From positions 62,001 to 126,000 of the forward strand of contig NZ_KZ984556.1 of NCBI RefSeq assembly GCF_003574445.1: a stretch of DNA of 64,000 nt, written 5' to 3'. Every line of letters starts with the position of its first letter. Positions within the stretch are counted from its first letter, which is position 1. This document shows positions 1 to 8,783 of the stretch, piece by piece. A model generated the notes under the pieces. That model saw nothing but the letters and a program-made list of their open reading frames with translations. It did not search any database and had not been told where the DNA came from. The translations under genes were made by a program, and so were the position numbers. This DNA is from Streptomyces sp. YIM 130001. Its GTDB lineage: Bacteria > Actinomycetota > Actinomycetes > Streptomycetales > Streptomycetaceae.

Positions 1-359
1 AGGGCGGCGAACTTGATCTTCTCGTTGCACCGCAGGCAGGGGTTGGGCGTGCGTCCGGCCTCGTACTCGGCGACGAAGTCCTCCACCACGTCCTCGCGGA
101 AACGCTCGGCGAGATCCCACACGTAGAACGGGATGCCGATGACGTCGGCCGCCCGGCGGGCGTCGCGGGAGTCCTCCACGGTGCAGCAGCCGCGGGCGCC
201 GGTCCTGAAGGACTGCGGGTTCGCGGAGAGCGCGAGGTGCACTCCGGTCACGTCGTGGCCGGCTTCGGCGGCACGGGCGGCCGCGACGGCGGAGTCGACC
301 CCTCCGGACATGGCGGCGAGTACACGGAGGCGGCGCGGGGGCGTGGCATCAGCAGTCAT
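1..359 (-). CDS. mnmA: tRNA 2-thiouridine(34) synthase MnmA (N-terminal part)
   Basis: MnmA adenylates and thiolates U34 of Glu, Gln and Lys tRNAs in the cytoplasm, using sulfur from a cysteine desulfurase. About the first 119 residues are visible; the rest lies beyond the left edge. The PP-loop SGGVDS sits near residue 18 and the catalytic-cysteine segment NPCLRCNEKIKF near residues 107-118, both diagnostic of the family. The start is the ATG whose complement lies at 357-359. In many actinobacteria the gene follows a cysteine desulfurase directly. Here the desulfurase, on the same strand, is about 22 kb away at 22454-23641. Confidence 0.95.
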   Translation of the reverse strand, partial: MTADATPPRRLRVLAAMSGGVDSAVAAARAAEAGHDVTGVHLALSANPQSFRTGARGCCTVEDSRDARRAADVIGIPFYVWDLAERFREDVVEDFVAEYEAGRTPNPCLRCNEKIKFAA

Positions 360-460
360 AACTTCTCCAGAGTAGTCGGAACCATCCACTGCCCTTCGAG
401 CGTTTTCGGTGTCTGTGGGCCCGCCGGGCGTCGCAGGGCACGGGGAGAGGTGGCAGGTCC

Positions 461-1114
461 ATGGCCGAAGAGGGCATCAGCCGTCGGAAGCTGCTGATCG
501 CAGGCGGTGCGACGGTCGTCGTCGGCACGGCGGCGCTGGCGTACCGGGAGGAGCTGTCCCGGCTCTGGTGGCAGGTCCCCGGCGTCGACAGGCAGCGCAC
601 GGACGGTGAGGTGGACCAGCCGGGCGCCGAGTGGATCGCGGCCTCCCGCTCCAACCTCCGGTACGCGGACCGCCCCGACGACTACCGGATCGACCGCATC
701 GTCGTGCACGTCACGGAAGGCAGTTTCGACACGGCCGTACGGGTGTTCCGGGACCCGATGCACGCGGCCGCCGCGCACTACGTGATCCGCGCGAAGGACG
801 GCCATGTCACGCAGATGGCCCGCGAGTTGGACGTCGCCTACCACGCGGGAAACCGGGAGTACAACGAACGCAGCATCGGCATCGAGCACGAGGGCTTCGT
901 CGACAGGCCGTCGTCGTTCACCAAGGTCATGTACGAGTCGTCGGCCCGCCTCGCCGCGGACATCTGCGCGCGCTACGAGATACCGGTGGACCGCAAGCAC
1001 ATCATCGGCCACGACGAGGTGCCCCGCGCCACCCACACCGACCCGGGCCGCCACTGGGACTGGGACCGCTACATGAAGCTGGTCCGGGCGGCGGCGGAGA
1101 AGCAGAAGGCCTGA
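461..1114 (+). CDS. Tat-exported N-acetylmuramoyl-L-alanine amidase (PGRP/Amidase_2)
   Basis: This 217-residue zinc amidase probably cleaves the amide bond between muramic acid and the stem peptide outside the cell. The N-terminus (SRRKLLIAGG, residues 7-16, then a hydrophobic run to about 27) is a twin-arginine signal without a lipobox. The catalytic domain covers roughly residues 60-210. Candidate zinc ligands are His83 (VVHVTEG), His184 (GHDEVP) and Asp194 (TDPG), the His-His-Asp set of AmiD-like amidases; GIEHEG near 140-145 is also typical. A GGAGAGG ribosome binding site precedes the ATG. It is divergent from mnmA. Confidence 0.9.
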   Translation: MAEEGISRRKLLIAGGATVVVGTAALAYREELSRLWWQVPGVDRQRTDGEVDQPGAEWIAASRSNLRYADRPDDYRIDRIVVHVTEGSFDTAVRVFRDPMHAAAAHYVIRAKDGHVTQMARELDVAYHAGNREYNERSIGIEHEGFVDRPSSFTKVMYESSARLAADICARYEIPVDRKHIIGHDEVPRATHTDPGRHWDWDRYMKLVRAAAEKQKA

Positions 1115-1141
1115 GGACGGGGAGGGCCGGCAGCGTCACCG

Positions 1142-2023
1142 TCAGTCGGTGATGGAGGCCCGGAAGCGGTACCGGTCGCCGCGGTAGATGGCGACGGTGA
1201 GCTCCAGGGGGCGCGCGTCCTGGTTGTACGCCAGCTGCGTGGCCACCAGGACAGGGGTGACGTCGGCGATCTCCAGGAGTTCCCGCTCCTCGGCGTTCGG
1301 CTGCCGGGCCTCGACCGAGTAGTCGGCGACGCGCGGGAACTGTCCAGGGGTCGCCGTGCGCAGGGTGGCGTACAGCGAGGCCGTCGTGAAATCGGTCTCG
1401 GCGAGCCGTGGGCACAGCGAGAGGGGCAGCCTGTTGTGCTCGACGACCACGACCAGATCGTCGAGATAGCGCAGTCGCCGCATCTCGAAGAGGTCCGCGC
1501 CCGGCGCGACACGGAGCTCCTCGGCCTCCTGGACGGTCGCCGCGCGCACCGCCGAATCCAGTACGCGACTGCGGGCGGCCAGGCCGTGACGCAGTGCGTA
1601 GTCGGCGAATCCCTGCACGGAACGGCCGCTCGGGGCCGACGAGTTCACGCCCTCGGGGCCGATCACCGCTTCCGCGTCGCCTGCACTCGCGCCTGCACCC
1701 GTACGCGTACTCGTACTCGTACTCGTACTCGTACTCGTACTCGTACTCGCCAGGAACCATCCGCGAGCCGGCGACGATTCGATGACTCCGCGGTCGGCGA
1801 GTTCCGCGAGAGCCGAGCGCATCGTGACGCGTGAGACGGCGTAGCGGGAGGCCAGGACGCGCTCGGAGGGGAGCCGGTCTCCGGCGCGGGCGCCACCGGC
1901 GGTGATGTCGTCCATCAGGCGCGCGGCGATCCGGGCGTACAGCGGGAGCGCGTCGGGATCGAGAAGGCCGCGCGGAAGCGGCGACTCAGAAGGCATACCA
2001 GTAACGTACCAGATGGGGTTCAT
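1142..2023 (-). CDS. GntR-family regulator, HutC/UTRA type
   Basis: This is a cytoplasmic transcription factor of 293 residues that probably senses a sugar phosphate or related metabolite. A winged-helix domain covers residues 27-95 (LPLYARIAARL, RLPSERVLASRY, VSRVTMRSALAEL) and a UTRA effector domain about 125-290. The two are joined by an unusual linker of seven Ser-Thr pairs (residues 93-106), encoded by a perfect hexanucleotide repeat. It is divergent from the AgaS-like gene and probably controls the adjacent catabolic operon and itself. An alternative in-frame ATG lies nine codons downstream (at 1996). Confidence 0.92.
   Translation of the reverse strand: MNPIWYVTGMPSESPLPRGLLDPDALPLYARIAARLMDDITAGGARAGDRLPSERVLASRYAVSRVTMRSALAELADRGVIESSPARGWFLASTSTSTSTSTSTSTRTGAGASAGDAEAVIGPEGVNSSAPSGRSVQGFADYALRHGLAARSRVLDSAVRAATVQEAEELRVAPGADLFEMRRLRYLDDLVVVVEHNRLPLSLCPRLAETDFTTASLYATLRTATPGQFPRVADYSVEARQPNAEERELLEIADVTPVLVATQLAYNQDARPLELTVAIYRGDRYRFRASITD
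1708..1749. repeat. Hexanucleotide microsatellite (TACTCG)x7 inside the GntR gene
   Basis: Seven perfect copies of TACTCG on the plus strand. In the gene they read as alternating Ser and Thr codons (AGT, ACG) in the linker between the DNA-binding and effector domains. Unit changes would preserve the frame and alter only linker length by two residues per unit. Confidence 0.95.
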
Positions 2024-2297
2024 TGACGGCCAGAATTAGTACCAGTATGGTCCGGCACAGGCCACGGGGACTCGAACCGGGCACCGCACACACCTATTTA
2101 TCAGCACAGAAGCGGAGCGAAGATGGCCGGCCCAGGGGGTCAACTGGTATGAGACCAGAGTTCCGGAACATCGGCCGGCACCACCGCAGCCCGCTCCGCC
2201 CACCCGCTCGTTGTGGAGACGACGATCCGCATCGGCCGGGTCCGCGATGCCCCGCCCGTCCACGACCGCACCCGCACCCCCTGATCAAGGAGTCCGC
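2024..2297. promoter_or_regulatory. Divergent control region with GntR-type inverted repeats
   Basis: This 274-bp non-coding stretch lies between the GntR regulator and the AgaS-like gene. It holds CTGGT-atgag-ACCAG at 2144-2158 (perfect 5-bp arms) and ACCA-gta-TGGT at 2041-2051. Further TACCAG copies lie just inside the regulator gene, near 1997-2012. TGGT/ACCA arms match the half-sites of HutC/UTRA GntR operators such as those of DasR, although the 5-bp spacer differs from the canonical dre site. I infer autoregulation and control of the rightward operon. Confidence 0.55.
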
Positions 2298-3452
2298 GTG
2301 ACCGCCCCACTCAGCCCAGCCCTCGTGAGCGTCCCCGGTGCGGAGCACACCTCGCGGGAGATCGCCCAGCAGCCCGAGGCGTGGAGCCGGGTCGACCGGA
2401 TCGTCGCGGAGGCCCGCCCGGAGCTCGGCTCCTTCCTCGAGCCGCTGCTCGCCGAACCCCGCCTGCGTATCGTCCTGACGGGCGCCGGAACCTCCGCCTA
2501 CGCCGGGGAGATCCTGCGCACAGCACTCGCGGCACACACCGGGCGGCGGGTGGACGCGATCGCCACCACCGACATCGTCGCCGACCCGCTGGGCAGCTTC
2601 GCGGACGATCTGCCGACCCTGCTGGTGTCCTTCGCACGGTCCGGCAACAGCCCGGAGAGCACGGCGGCCGCCGCGAACGCCACGGACCTGCTCGGCAGTT
2701 GCGCCCACCTGATCGTCACCTGCAACGCCGACGGGGATCTGGCGCGCCTGCACCGGGACCGTTCCGACTCCCACGTCCTGCTCATGCCGGCCGAGGCGGA
2801 GGACGCCGGATTCGCCATGACGTCCAGCCTCACCTGCATGCTTCTCGCCGTCCTGCTCGCCTTCGGGCAGCGGCCCGCGGGCAGTGTGCTCCCGCTGGCC
2901 GACGCGGCGCGGGCCGTGGTCGAGGGTGAACTCGGCGCCCGGGTCGACGACTTCGCGGCCGGCGTGCCGGAACGGGTCGTGTACCTGGGCAGCGGCTCCC
3001 TCAAGGCGCTGGCCGGGGAGTCGGCCCTCAAGCTCCTCGAGCTGACCGGAGGCGCGGTGGTGTCCTGGGCCGACTCCTCGCTCGGCTTCCGGCACGGCCC
3101 CAAGGCCTTCCTCACCGACCGCACGTCGGTCGTCGTCTACGTCTCCAACGACCCCTACACCCGCCAGTACGACCTGGACATCCTCGAGGAGATGCAGTCC
3201 GCACTGCCCCCCGGTCGCGTGGTGGCCGTGGCGGGGCGCCCGGACGGGCTGCCCGCCGAACTCACCTGGCTGCTCCCGGGGTTGGACGACACCGATGACG
3301 TCGCGCTCGCCCTGCCGGCCGTGGTGTGCGCCCAGCGCATCGCCCTGCGCGCATCGCTCCACCGCGGCATCCGCCCCGACAACCCCTTCCCGGACGGCGA
3401 GGTCAACCGCGTGGTGCAGGGAGTCACCGTGTATCCCCTGCCGGCCCGCTGA
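2298..3452 (+). CDS. AgaS-like SIS-domain sugar isomerase/deaminase
   Basis: This 384-residue protein has two SIS folds: LTGAGTSAYAGEI near residue 60 with VSFARSGNSPEST near 115, and YLGSGSLKALAGESALKLLEL near 232 with LGFRHGPKAFL shortly after. This layout, plus NDPYTRQYDLDIL, matches AgaS, which converts galactosamine-6-phosphate to tagatose-6-phosphate plus ammonia. The GTG at 2298 has an AAGGAG site seven bases upstream and is preferred to an in-frame ATG further upstream. It is the first gene of a rightward cluster with a BadF-type kinase and a GH4 glycosidase. The exact substrate (GalN-6-P, GlcN-6-P or another ketose/aldose phosphate) is not fixed by sequence. Confidence 0.85.
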   Translation: MTAPLSPALVSVPGAEHTSREIAQQPEAWSRVDRIVAEARPELGSFLEPLLAEPRLRIVLTGAGTSAYAGEILRTALAAHTGRRVDAIATTDIVADPLGSFADDLPTLLVSFARSGNSPESTAAAANATDLLGSCAHLIVTCNADGDLARLHRDRSDSHVLLMPAEAEDAGFAMTSSLTCMLLAVLLAFGQRPAGSVLPLADAARAVVEGELGARVDDFAAGVPERVVYLGSGSLKALAGESALKLLELTGGAVVSWADSSLGFRHGPKAFLTDRTSVVVYVSNDPYTRQYDLDILEEMQSALPPGRVVAVAGRPDGLPAELTWLLPGLDDTDDVALALPAVVCAQRIALRASLHRGIRPDNPFPDGEVNRVVQGVTVYPLPAR

Positions 3453-3506
3453 CAGCCGCCGCCGACCGGCCCGAGACCGGAAACGACCCAGAACGGACGG
3501 GACACC

Positions 3507-4544
3507 ATGGCTGACGCATCGGACGCCGTGCCCACCACACCCGATCACCGACCCGCCGCCCCGCACGTGATGTTCCTCGGCGTGGACGGCGGCGGCACCA
3601 AGACGGCCTTCTGTCTGATCGACGCCTCCGGAGAAGTACGCGCCGAGGCCACCGGCCCCGGCATCTCTCCGGCAAACGAGGCGGGCGCCGACGGTTCGTA
3701 CGGCACGCTCCCGGTGCTCTCCGACGGGGTCGCGCGGGTGTGCGCGGACGCCGGCATCACCGGTGCGGACGTCGCCCACGCGTTCTTCGGCCTGCCCGCG
3801 CACGGGGAGTCGCCGGCTCTGACCGCTGCTCTCGACGCCGTGCCCGGCACGCTCCTCGGCCACGACCGGTACGCCGTCGGCAACGACATGGTCTGTGCCT
3901 GGGCGGGCTCACTGGGCCTGACCGCGGGGATCAACGTCGTCAGCGGCACCGGCTCCATCGCCTACGGCGAGCGGGCCGGCGTCCCGGCCCGCTCGGGGGG
4001 CTGGGGCGAGCTGTTCGGGGACGAGGGATCGGCCTACTGGATCGCGGTGCAAGGGCTCAACGCGTTCACGCGCATGAGCGACGGGCGGCTCAATCCCGGA
4101 CCGCTGGCCGAGATCCTGCGCCGCCGGCTCGGCCTCGGCACCGACCTCGACGTCGTGGGCCGGGTGCTGTACGGCGGCCTCGGCCGCGACGGTGTCGCCG
4201 CCCTGAGCCGCCCGGTCGACGAGGCCGCGGAGCTGGGCGACACGGCCGCGCAGGCCATCCTCCTCCGGGCCGGCCAGGAGCTCGCGCTGCTTGCCGACAC
4301 CACCCGCAGACGGCTCGGCTTCCCCGCCACGGAGCAGGTCCCCGTCTCGTACTCGGGCGGGGTCTTCGGCGCACGTCGGGTAGTTGACGCCTTCCAGGCC
4401 GAACTGCGCCGCAGCGACGCGTACTTCGACGTGAGACCGCCGCTGTACGAGCCGGTGATCGGCGCCGCCCTGCACGCGGCCTCGTTGGCGGGGACACCCC
4501 TCACGCGTACCGCGCGCCTGGCTCTCGGCTCCCGCCAGAGCTAG
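3507..4544 (+). CDS. BadF/BadG-type N-acetylhexosamine kinase
   Basis: This 345-residue ATPase of the BadF/BadG/BcrA/BcrD family most resembles N-acetylglucosamine kinases, which make the 6-phosphate in the cytoplasm. The ATP-binding FLGVDGGGTKTAF lies at about residues 23-35. The segment VVSGTGSIAYG followed by GGWGELFGDEGSAYW (near 147-175) is typical of GlcNAc kinases. It lies 54 bp after the AgaS-like gene and supplies a plausible preceding phosphorylation step. GlcNAc versus GalNAc or glucosamine specificity cannot be told apart here. Confidence 0.85.
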   Translation: MADASDAVPTTPDHRPAAPHVMFLGVDGGGTKTAFCLIDASGEVRAEATGPGISPANEAGADGSYGTLPVLSDGVARVCADAGITGADVAHAFFGLPAHGESPALTAALDAVPGTLLGHDRYAVGNDMVCAWAGSLGLTAGINVVSGTGSIAYGERAGVPARSGGWGELFGDEGSAYWIAVQGLNAFTRMSDGRLNPGPLAEILRRRLGLGTDLDVVGRVLYGGLGRDGVAALSRPVDEAAELGDTAAQAILLRAGQELALLADTTRRRLGFPATEQVPVSYSGGVFGARRVVDAFQAELRRSDAYFDVRPPLYEPVIGAALHAASLAGTPLTRTARLALGSRQS

Positions 4545-4666
4545 GTCGTGTCCGCCGCACGGTGCCGTACCGGCACCCGAACTCGGCCCGCCGCCACCGG
4601 TCTTGCCGAGCCGCCCACGCAACCGCCTCCGCGACCGCTGCGGGGACCCGCCGAAAGGAACCCCTG

Positions 4667-6028
4667 ATGTCCGACACCCGCGTGCTCGTCCTGATCGGCG
4701 CGGGCAGCGCCGTCTTCACCCGCGGTCTGCTGGCCGATCTGATCACCGCGGACGACCTCGGGTCCTGGGAGATCCGCCTGGTCGACGTCGACGCGGAGGC
4801 GTTGAGCGTGGCCGCGCGGCTGGCCGCGAAGATGGTCGAGGCGCGCACGGCGGGGAACCGGATCACCGTCCGGACCTCGACCGACCGGCGCACCGAACTC
4901 CCCGGCGCCGACTACGTGGTGACCTGTGTCGGCGTGGGCGGGCGTCCCGCGTGGCAGCGGGACCACGACATCTGCCGGGAGCACGGCGTCTACCAGCCGG
5001 TCGGCGACTCGGTGATGCCCGGCGGCATCTCCCGTCTGCTGCGCACCGTCCCGGTGATGGTGGACGTCGCCCGCGACGTCGCCGATCTGGCACCCGACGC
5101 CTTCTTCTTCAACTACAGCAACCCGATGACGGCCAACGTGCAGGCGATGACGCGCCACGCGGGCGCCGAGCCGGTCGGCCTCTGTCACGGAATGCACCAC
5201 GTACAGCGGGAGTTGGCGGCGTTCGCTGGGCTGCCGTTCGAGGAGACATCGACGCTGTACGCCGGGATCAACCACCTGACCTTCATCTACGACTTCCGGC
5301 ACAACGGCAAGGACGCCTGGCCCGTGGTGCGCGCCCGGATGGAACGGGAACTGGCGGAGCCCCCCGAGCCGTCGGACATCGGCGCCATCTGGGAGAACGG
5401 CAAGGCCTGGCACAACCCGTTCTCCTGGGAGATCTTCCGTCGCTACGGCGCCTACCCGGCTGCCAACGACCGGCACGTACTGGAGTTCTTCCCCGAGCGC
5501 TGGGCCGGCGGCGACTACTACGGCAAGAAGCTCGGCGTCGACGCGTTCTCCGTACCCGAGATCCTGCAGTGGGGCGAGGACCGCTACCAGGGCATGCGCG
5601 CGCAGGCCGAGGACAGTGCGCCGCTCGACGCCTCCGCCTTCGAGAACTCGACCGGCGAGCAGGAACAGCTCATCGCGATCATCCGGTCGATCACCTTCGA
5701 CCGCCGCCAGATGTTCTCCGTGAACGTGCCCAATCGCGGCTCCGTGCCGGGCCTGCCCGACGAGGCGGCCCTCGAGATCCCGGCCGTGGCCACCGCGCGC
5801 GGCCTGCGGCCTGTGTCCGTCCCGGACCTGTCGGCGCCGCTCACCTCGATCCTGGCCCGTCGGCTGACCTCCGTCGAACTGGCGACGGAGGCCGCCATGA
5901 CGGGTGACCGGGGTCTGGCGGTCGAGGCGATGATCGCGGACGGCGCGGTCACCGACCCGGACGCGGCCCTCGCTCTCACCGACGCACTGCTCGACGCCCA
6001 GCGGGCCTTCCTCCCGCGGTTCGCCTGA
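4667..6028 (+). CDS. Glycoside hydrolase family 4 (alpha-galactosidase/alpha-glucuronidase-like)
   Basis: This 453-residue enzyme belongs to GH4, the NAD- and Mn-dependent glycosidases that work by redox-assisted elimination. The NAD-binding LIGAGSAVF lies near residues 9-17, NYSNPM near 150, the metal-ligand motif LCHG near 173 and GINHLTF near 200. The motif after the metal cysteine is CHG. This is neither the CN/CD motif of 6-phospho-glycosidases nor the CHS of MelA/AglA, and it has been linked to uronosidase-type members. GH4 enzymes lack signal peptides, so a disaccharide would be imported first. The ATG at 4667 has a GAAAGGAA site. Confidence 0.88.
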   Translation: MSDTRVLVLIGAGSAVFTRGLLADLITADDLGSWEIRLVDVDAEALSVAARLAAKMVEARTAGNRITVRTSTDRRTELPGADYVVTCVGVGGRPAWQRDHDICREHGVYQPVGDSVMPGGISRLLRTVPVMVDVARDVADLAPDAFFFNYSNPMTANVQAMTRHAGAEPVGLCHGMHHVQRELAAFAGLPFEETSTLYAGINHLTFIYDFRHNGKDAWPVVRARMERELAEPPEPSDIGAIWENGKAWHNPFSWEIFRRYGAYPAANDRHVLEFFPERWAGGDYYGKKLGVDAFSVPEILQWGEDRYQGMRAQAEDSAPLDASAFENSTGEQEQLIAIIRSITFDRRQMFSVNVPNRGSVPGLPDEAALEIPAVATARGLRPVSVPDLSAPLTSILARRLTSVELATEAAMTGDRGLAVEAMIADGAVTDPDAALALTDALLDAQRAFLPRFA

Positions 6029-6061
6029 ACTGCCGCCCCGCATCCGTTCCTTGGAGCTCCT

Positions 6062-6910
6062 ATGAAGATCGGCCGCATCCGTCACCAGGGCCGGGTGTTC
6101 GCCGCCCGCGTCGAGGACGGGACCGTCCGCCTCCTCGCCGCGGAGGACGACCGCCACATGGCCGACGCCGTCCGCGACCTGATCGCCGACGGCACCGCGC
6201 ACGCCGTACCGTCCACCTCCCTGCCCGTTGTCCCGTCGGCGGACGTCGAGGTGCTGAGCCCGCTCGCCGCCCCGCAGAAGATCGTCTGCATCGGCCTCAA
6301 CTACGCCGACCACATCCGCGAGACCGGGCTCGAGACGCCCGAGGCCCCGCTCACGTTCGTCAAGACCGCCCACTGCCTCACCGGCCCGACAGCCGATATC
6401 CGGGTGCCGCGCGGGGCCAGTGAGCAGCTCGACTGGGAGGCGGAGCTCGCCGTCGTCATTGGGCGCACCGCCCGTGACGTGGACACGGACCGTGCCATGG
6501 AGCACGTCTTCGGCTACACCGTGGCCAACGACGTGTCCGCTCGCGATGCGCAGTTCGCGGACGGGCAGTGGTTCCGCGGCAAGAACTTCGACGGCTTCTG
6601 TCCGCTGGGGCCGTGGATCGTCAGCGCCGACGCCGTTCCCGACCCGCAGGCCCTGGCGATCTCCGCCCAGGTCAACGGGGCCACCGTCCAGGACAGTTCC
6701 ACCGCGGAAATGATCTTCCCGGTGGCCGAGACCATCGCGTACCTCTCCCGGTACATGACGCTCCACCCGGGTGACGTCATCGCCACCGGAACCCCGCACG
6801 GCGTCGGCATGGGCCGGAGCCCGCAGCTGTGGCTGACGGACGGCGACGTCGTGGAGGTCGAGGTGGAGCACGTAGGCCGGCTGCGCAACACGGTGCGCGT
6901 CACCGGCTGA
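6062..6910 (+). CDS. FAH-family hydrolase/dehydratase for 2-keto acids
   Basis: This 282-residue member of the fumarylacetoacetate hydrolase superfamily has the core motifs IVCIGLNYADHIRE (about 76-90), the metal-ligand segment DWEAELAVVIG near 121-131, NDVSARD, and GDVIATGTPHGVG. Characterised relatives include acylpyruvases and sugar-acid enzymes such as 2-keto-3-deoxy-pentonate dehydratase and 2,4-diketo-3-deoxy-sugar hydrolases. It lies 33 bp after GH4 and just before an IlvD/Edd dehydratase. In oxidative sugar-acid pathways that dehydratase would make its 2-keto-3-deoxy substrate. The precise substrate is inferred from context only. Confidence 0.85.
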   Translation: MKIGRIRHQGRVFAARVEDGTVRLLAAEDDRHMADAVRDLIADGTAHAVPSTSLPVVPSADVEVLSPLAAPQKIVCIGLNYADHIRETGLETPEAPLTFVKTAHCLTGPTADIRVPRGASEQLDWEAELAVVIGRTARDVDTDRAMEHVFGYTVANDVSARDAQFADGQWFRGKNFDGFCPLGPWIVSADAVPDPQALAISAQVNGATVQDSSTAEMIFPVAETIAYLSRYMTLHPGDVIATGTPHGVGMGRSPQLWLTDGDVVEVEVEHVGRLRNTVRVTG

Positions 6911-6990
6911 TCCCGCCGTTCCCGTCCGCCCCTCTTCGATCCGGCACGGCACGGTCCGCGCCGCACCCCGCCAACAGCAGGAGGACCGCG

Positions 6991-8637
6991 ATGAACATCG
7001 CCGACGACCCCGACCGCGCACCGGCCCGCTCGCACCTGTACGCCATGGGCCTGACCGACGACGACATGCGCAGGCCCACGGTGGGCATCGCGTCCACGTG
7101 GACGGGCACGATGCCCTGCAATCTCACCCACCGCGAACTCGCCGGACAGGTCGCCACCGGTGTACGCAGGGCGGGCGGCACGCCCATGGAGTTCAACACG
7201 GTCGCCGTCTCCGACAACCTCACGATGGGCACGCCGGGCATGCGGGCGTCGCTGGTCAGCCGGGAGGTGATCGCGGACTCCATCGAATTGATGGGCCGTG
7301 CGCACAGGTTCGACGCCCTCGTCTGCATCGTCGGCTGCGACAAGACGGTGCCCGCGGCCATGATGGCGATGGCCCGCCTGGACATCCCCGCCGTCCTGCT
7401 CTACAGCGGCAGCATGATGCCGGGCCGCTGGCGCGACCGCGACGTCACCATCCAGGACATGTGGGAGGCCCTCGGCGAGCGCGCGGTCGGCCGGCTCGGT
7501 CAGGACGACGTGGACGACCTGGCCCGGAACGCGTGTCCGGGAGCCGGGACCTGCGCGGCCCAGTACACCGCCAACACCATGGGCGCGGTCGCCGACTTCC
7601 TGGGCCTGGCGCCCTTCGGTGCCGGGGACATCCCGGCGGTCGCGCGCGAGAAGCAGGCGGCGGCCGAGCTCGTGGGCGAGGTCGCCCTCGACGTGTTCGC
7701 CCGTGACGTACGCCCGTCGCAGATCCTGACGGCGGACGCGCTGCACAACGCCATCGTCTCGGTCGCCGCGATGGGCGGCTCCACGAACGCGGTGCTCCAC
7801 CTGCTCGCGATCGCCCGCGAGGCGGGTCTCGATCTGGCCATCGACGAGATCGGCGCGATCTGCCGCCAGGTCCCCATCGTCACCGGCCTCAAGCCGTCGG
7901 GCCCGCACACCGCGGTCGACCTCTGGCGCGCGGGCGGCACCTCGCTGGTGGCTTCCCGCCTGCGCGACGCCGGACTGCTGCGCGAGGACGTGACCCTCGT
8001 GGACGGCCGCACCTACGCCGACATCGCCGCAGGGGCCGAGCCGGCGCCGGGTCAGGACGTGGTGGCGAGCGTCGCCGAGCCCGTGAAGCCGGCGGGTGCG
8101 CTCGCCGTGCTGCACGGCTCGCTCGCGCCCGACGGCTGCGTGCTGAAGCTCGGCGGCCGCGCCGACTTCCGGCGCGAGGGTCCGGCGCGCGTCCACGACT
8201 CCGAGGAGGAGTGCTTCGAGGCCATCCAGGCAGGGCGGGTGCAGGCCGGTGACGTGGTGATCGTCCGGTACGAGGGCCCGGCCGGAGGCCCCGGTATGCG
8301 CGAGATGCTCTCCATCACGGGCGCTCTGGTGGGCCAGGGTCTCGGCGACTCGGTCGCGCTCGTCACCGACGGGCGCTTCAGTGGTGTCTCGCACGGTCTG
8401 GTGATCGGTCACGTCGCTCCCGAGGCCTACCGGGGCGGACCGATCGCACTGGTGCGGGACGGCGACACCGTGGTCGTCGACTCGGCTGCCGAGACGCTCG
8501 ACCTGCTGGTCGACGACGAGGAGCTGGAGCGCAGGCGCCGCGCCTGGAGCCGGCCCGAACGGGTCGCCGAGCGGGGCGTGTTCAGCAAGTACGTCGCAAC
8601 GGTGGGTTCGGCCTCGGACGGAGCGGTCACCGTCTGA
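6991..8637 (+). CDS. IlvD/Edd-family dehydratase (sugar-acid or dihydroxy-acid)
   Basis: This is a 548-residue Fe-S dehydratase. The three cluster cysteines are visible in MPCNLTH, GCDKTVPA and ACPGAGTC, and the C-terminal TDGRFSGVSHGLVIGHVAPEA is the family signature. The family includes dihydroxy-acid dehydratase of branched-chain amino acid synthesis and aldonate dehydratases for xylonate, arabinonate and gluconate. Position in a catabolic operon beside an FAH-family enzyme favours a sugar-acid role. The start is an ATG behind AGGAGGAC. Sequence alone does not separate the two activities. Confidence 0.85.
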   Translation: MNIADDPDRAPARSHLYAMGLTDDDMRRPTVGIASTWTGTMPCNLTHRELAGQVATGVRRAGGTPMEFNTVAVSDNLTMGTPGMRASLVSREVIADSIELMGRAHRFDALVCIVGCDKTVPAAMMAMARLDIPAVLLYSGSMMPGRWRDRDVTIQDMWEALGERAVGRLGQDDVDDLARNACPGAGTCAAQYTANTMGAVADFLGLAPFGAGDIPAVAREKQAAAELVGEVALDVFARDVRPSQILTADALHNAIVSVAAMGGSTNAVLHLLAIAREAGLDLAIDEIGAICRQVPIVTGLKPSGPHTAVDLWRAGGTSLVASRLRDAGLLREDVTLVDGRTYADIAAGAEPAPGQDVVASVAEPVKPAGALAVLHGSLAPDGCVLKLGGRADFRREGPARVHDSEEECFEAIQAGRVQAGDVVIVRYEGPAGGPGMREMLSITGALVGQGLGDSVALVTDGRFSGVSHGLVIGHVAPEAYRGGPIALVRDGDTVVVDSAAETLDLLVDDEELERRRRAWSRPERVAERGVFSKYVATVGSASDGAVTV

Positions 8638-8783
8638 CGTGCCCTACGGTCCGCTCCGCGGACGACCGGCCCCCGACCGGCGCCCGTGCGCTGCAGTGTC
8701 CAACTCACCTGCCGCACACGGGCGTCGGCCGTGACCCGCGGGTGCCCGGAAAGCGACCCGCATGCGTCGGAGCCGGGCCGGAG

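Noticed and set aside
4541..7021. 826-codon minus-strand frame across the GH4 and FAH genes
   Set aside because: Complement of recognised enzymes, with shadow-type composition and no ribosome binding site.
6991..8637. Assignment as the biosynthetic dihydroxy-acid dehydratase ilvD
   Set aside because: The motifs allow it, but the catabolic operon context fits a sugar-acid dehydratase. I kept a family-level call.
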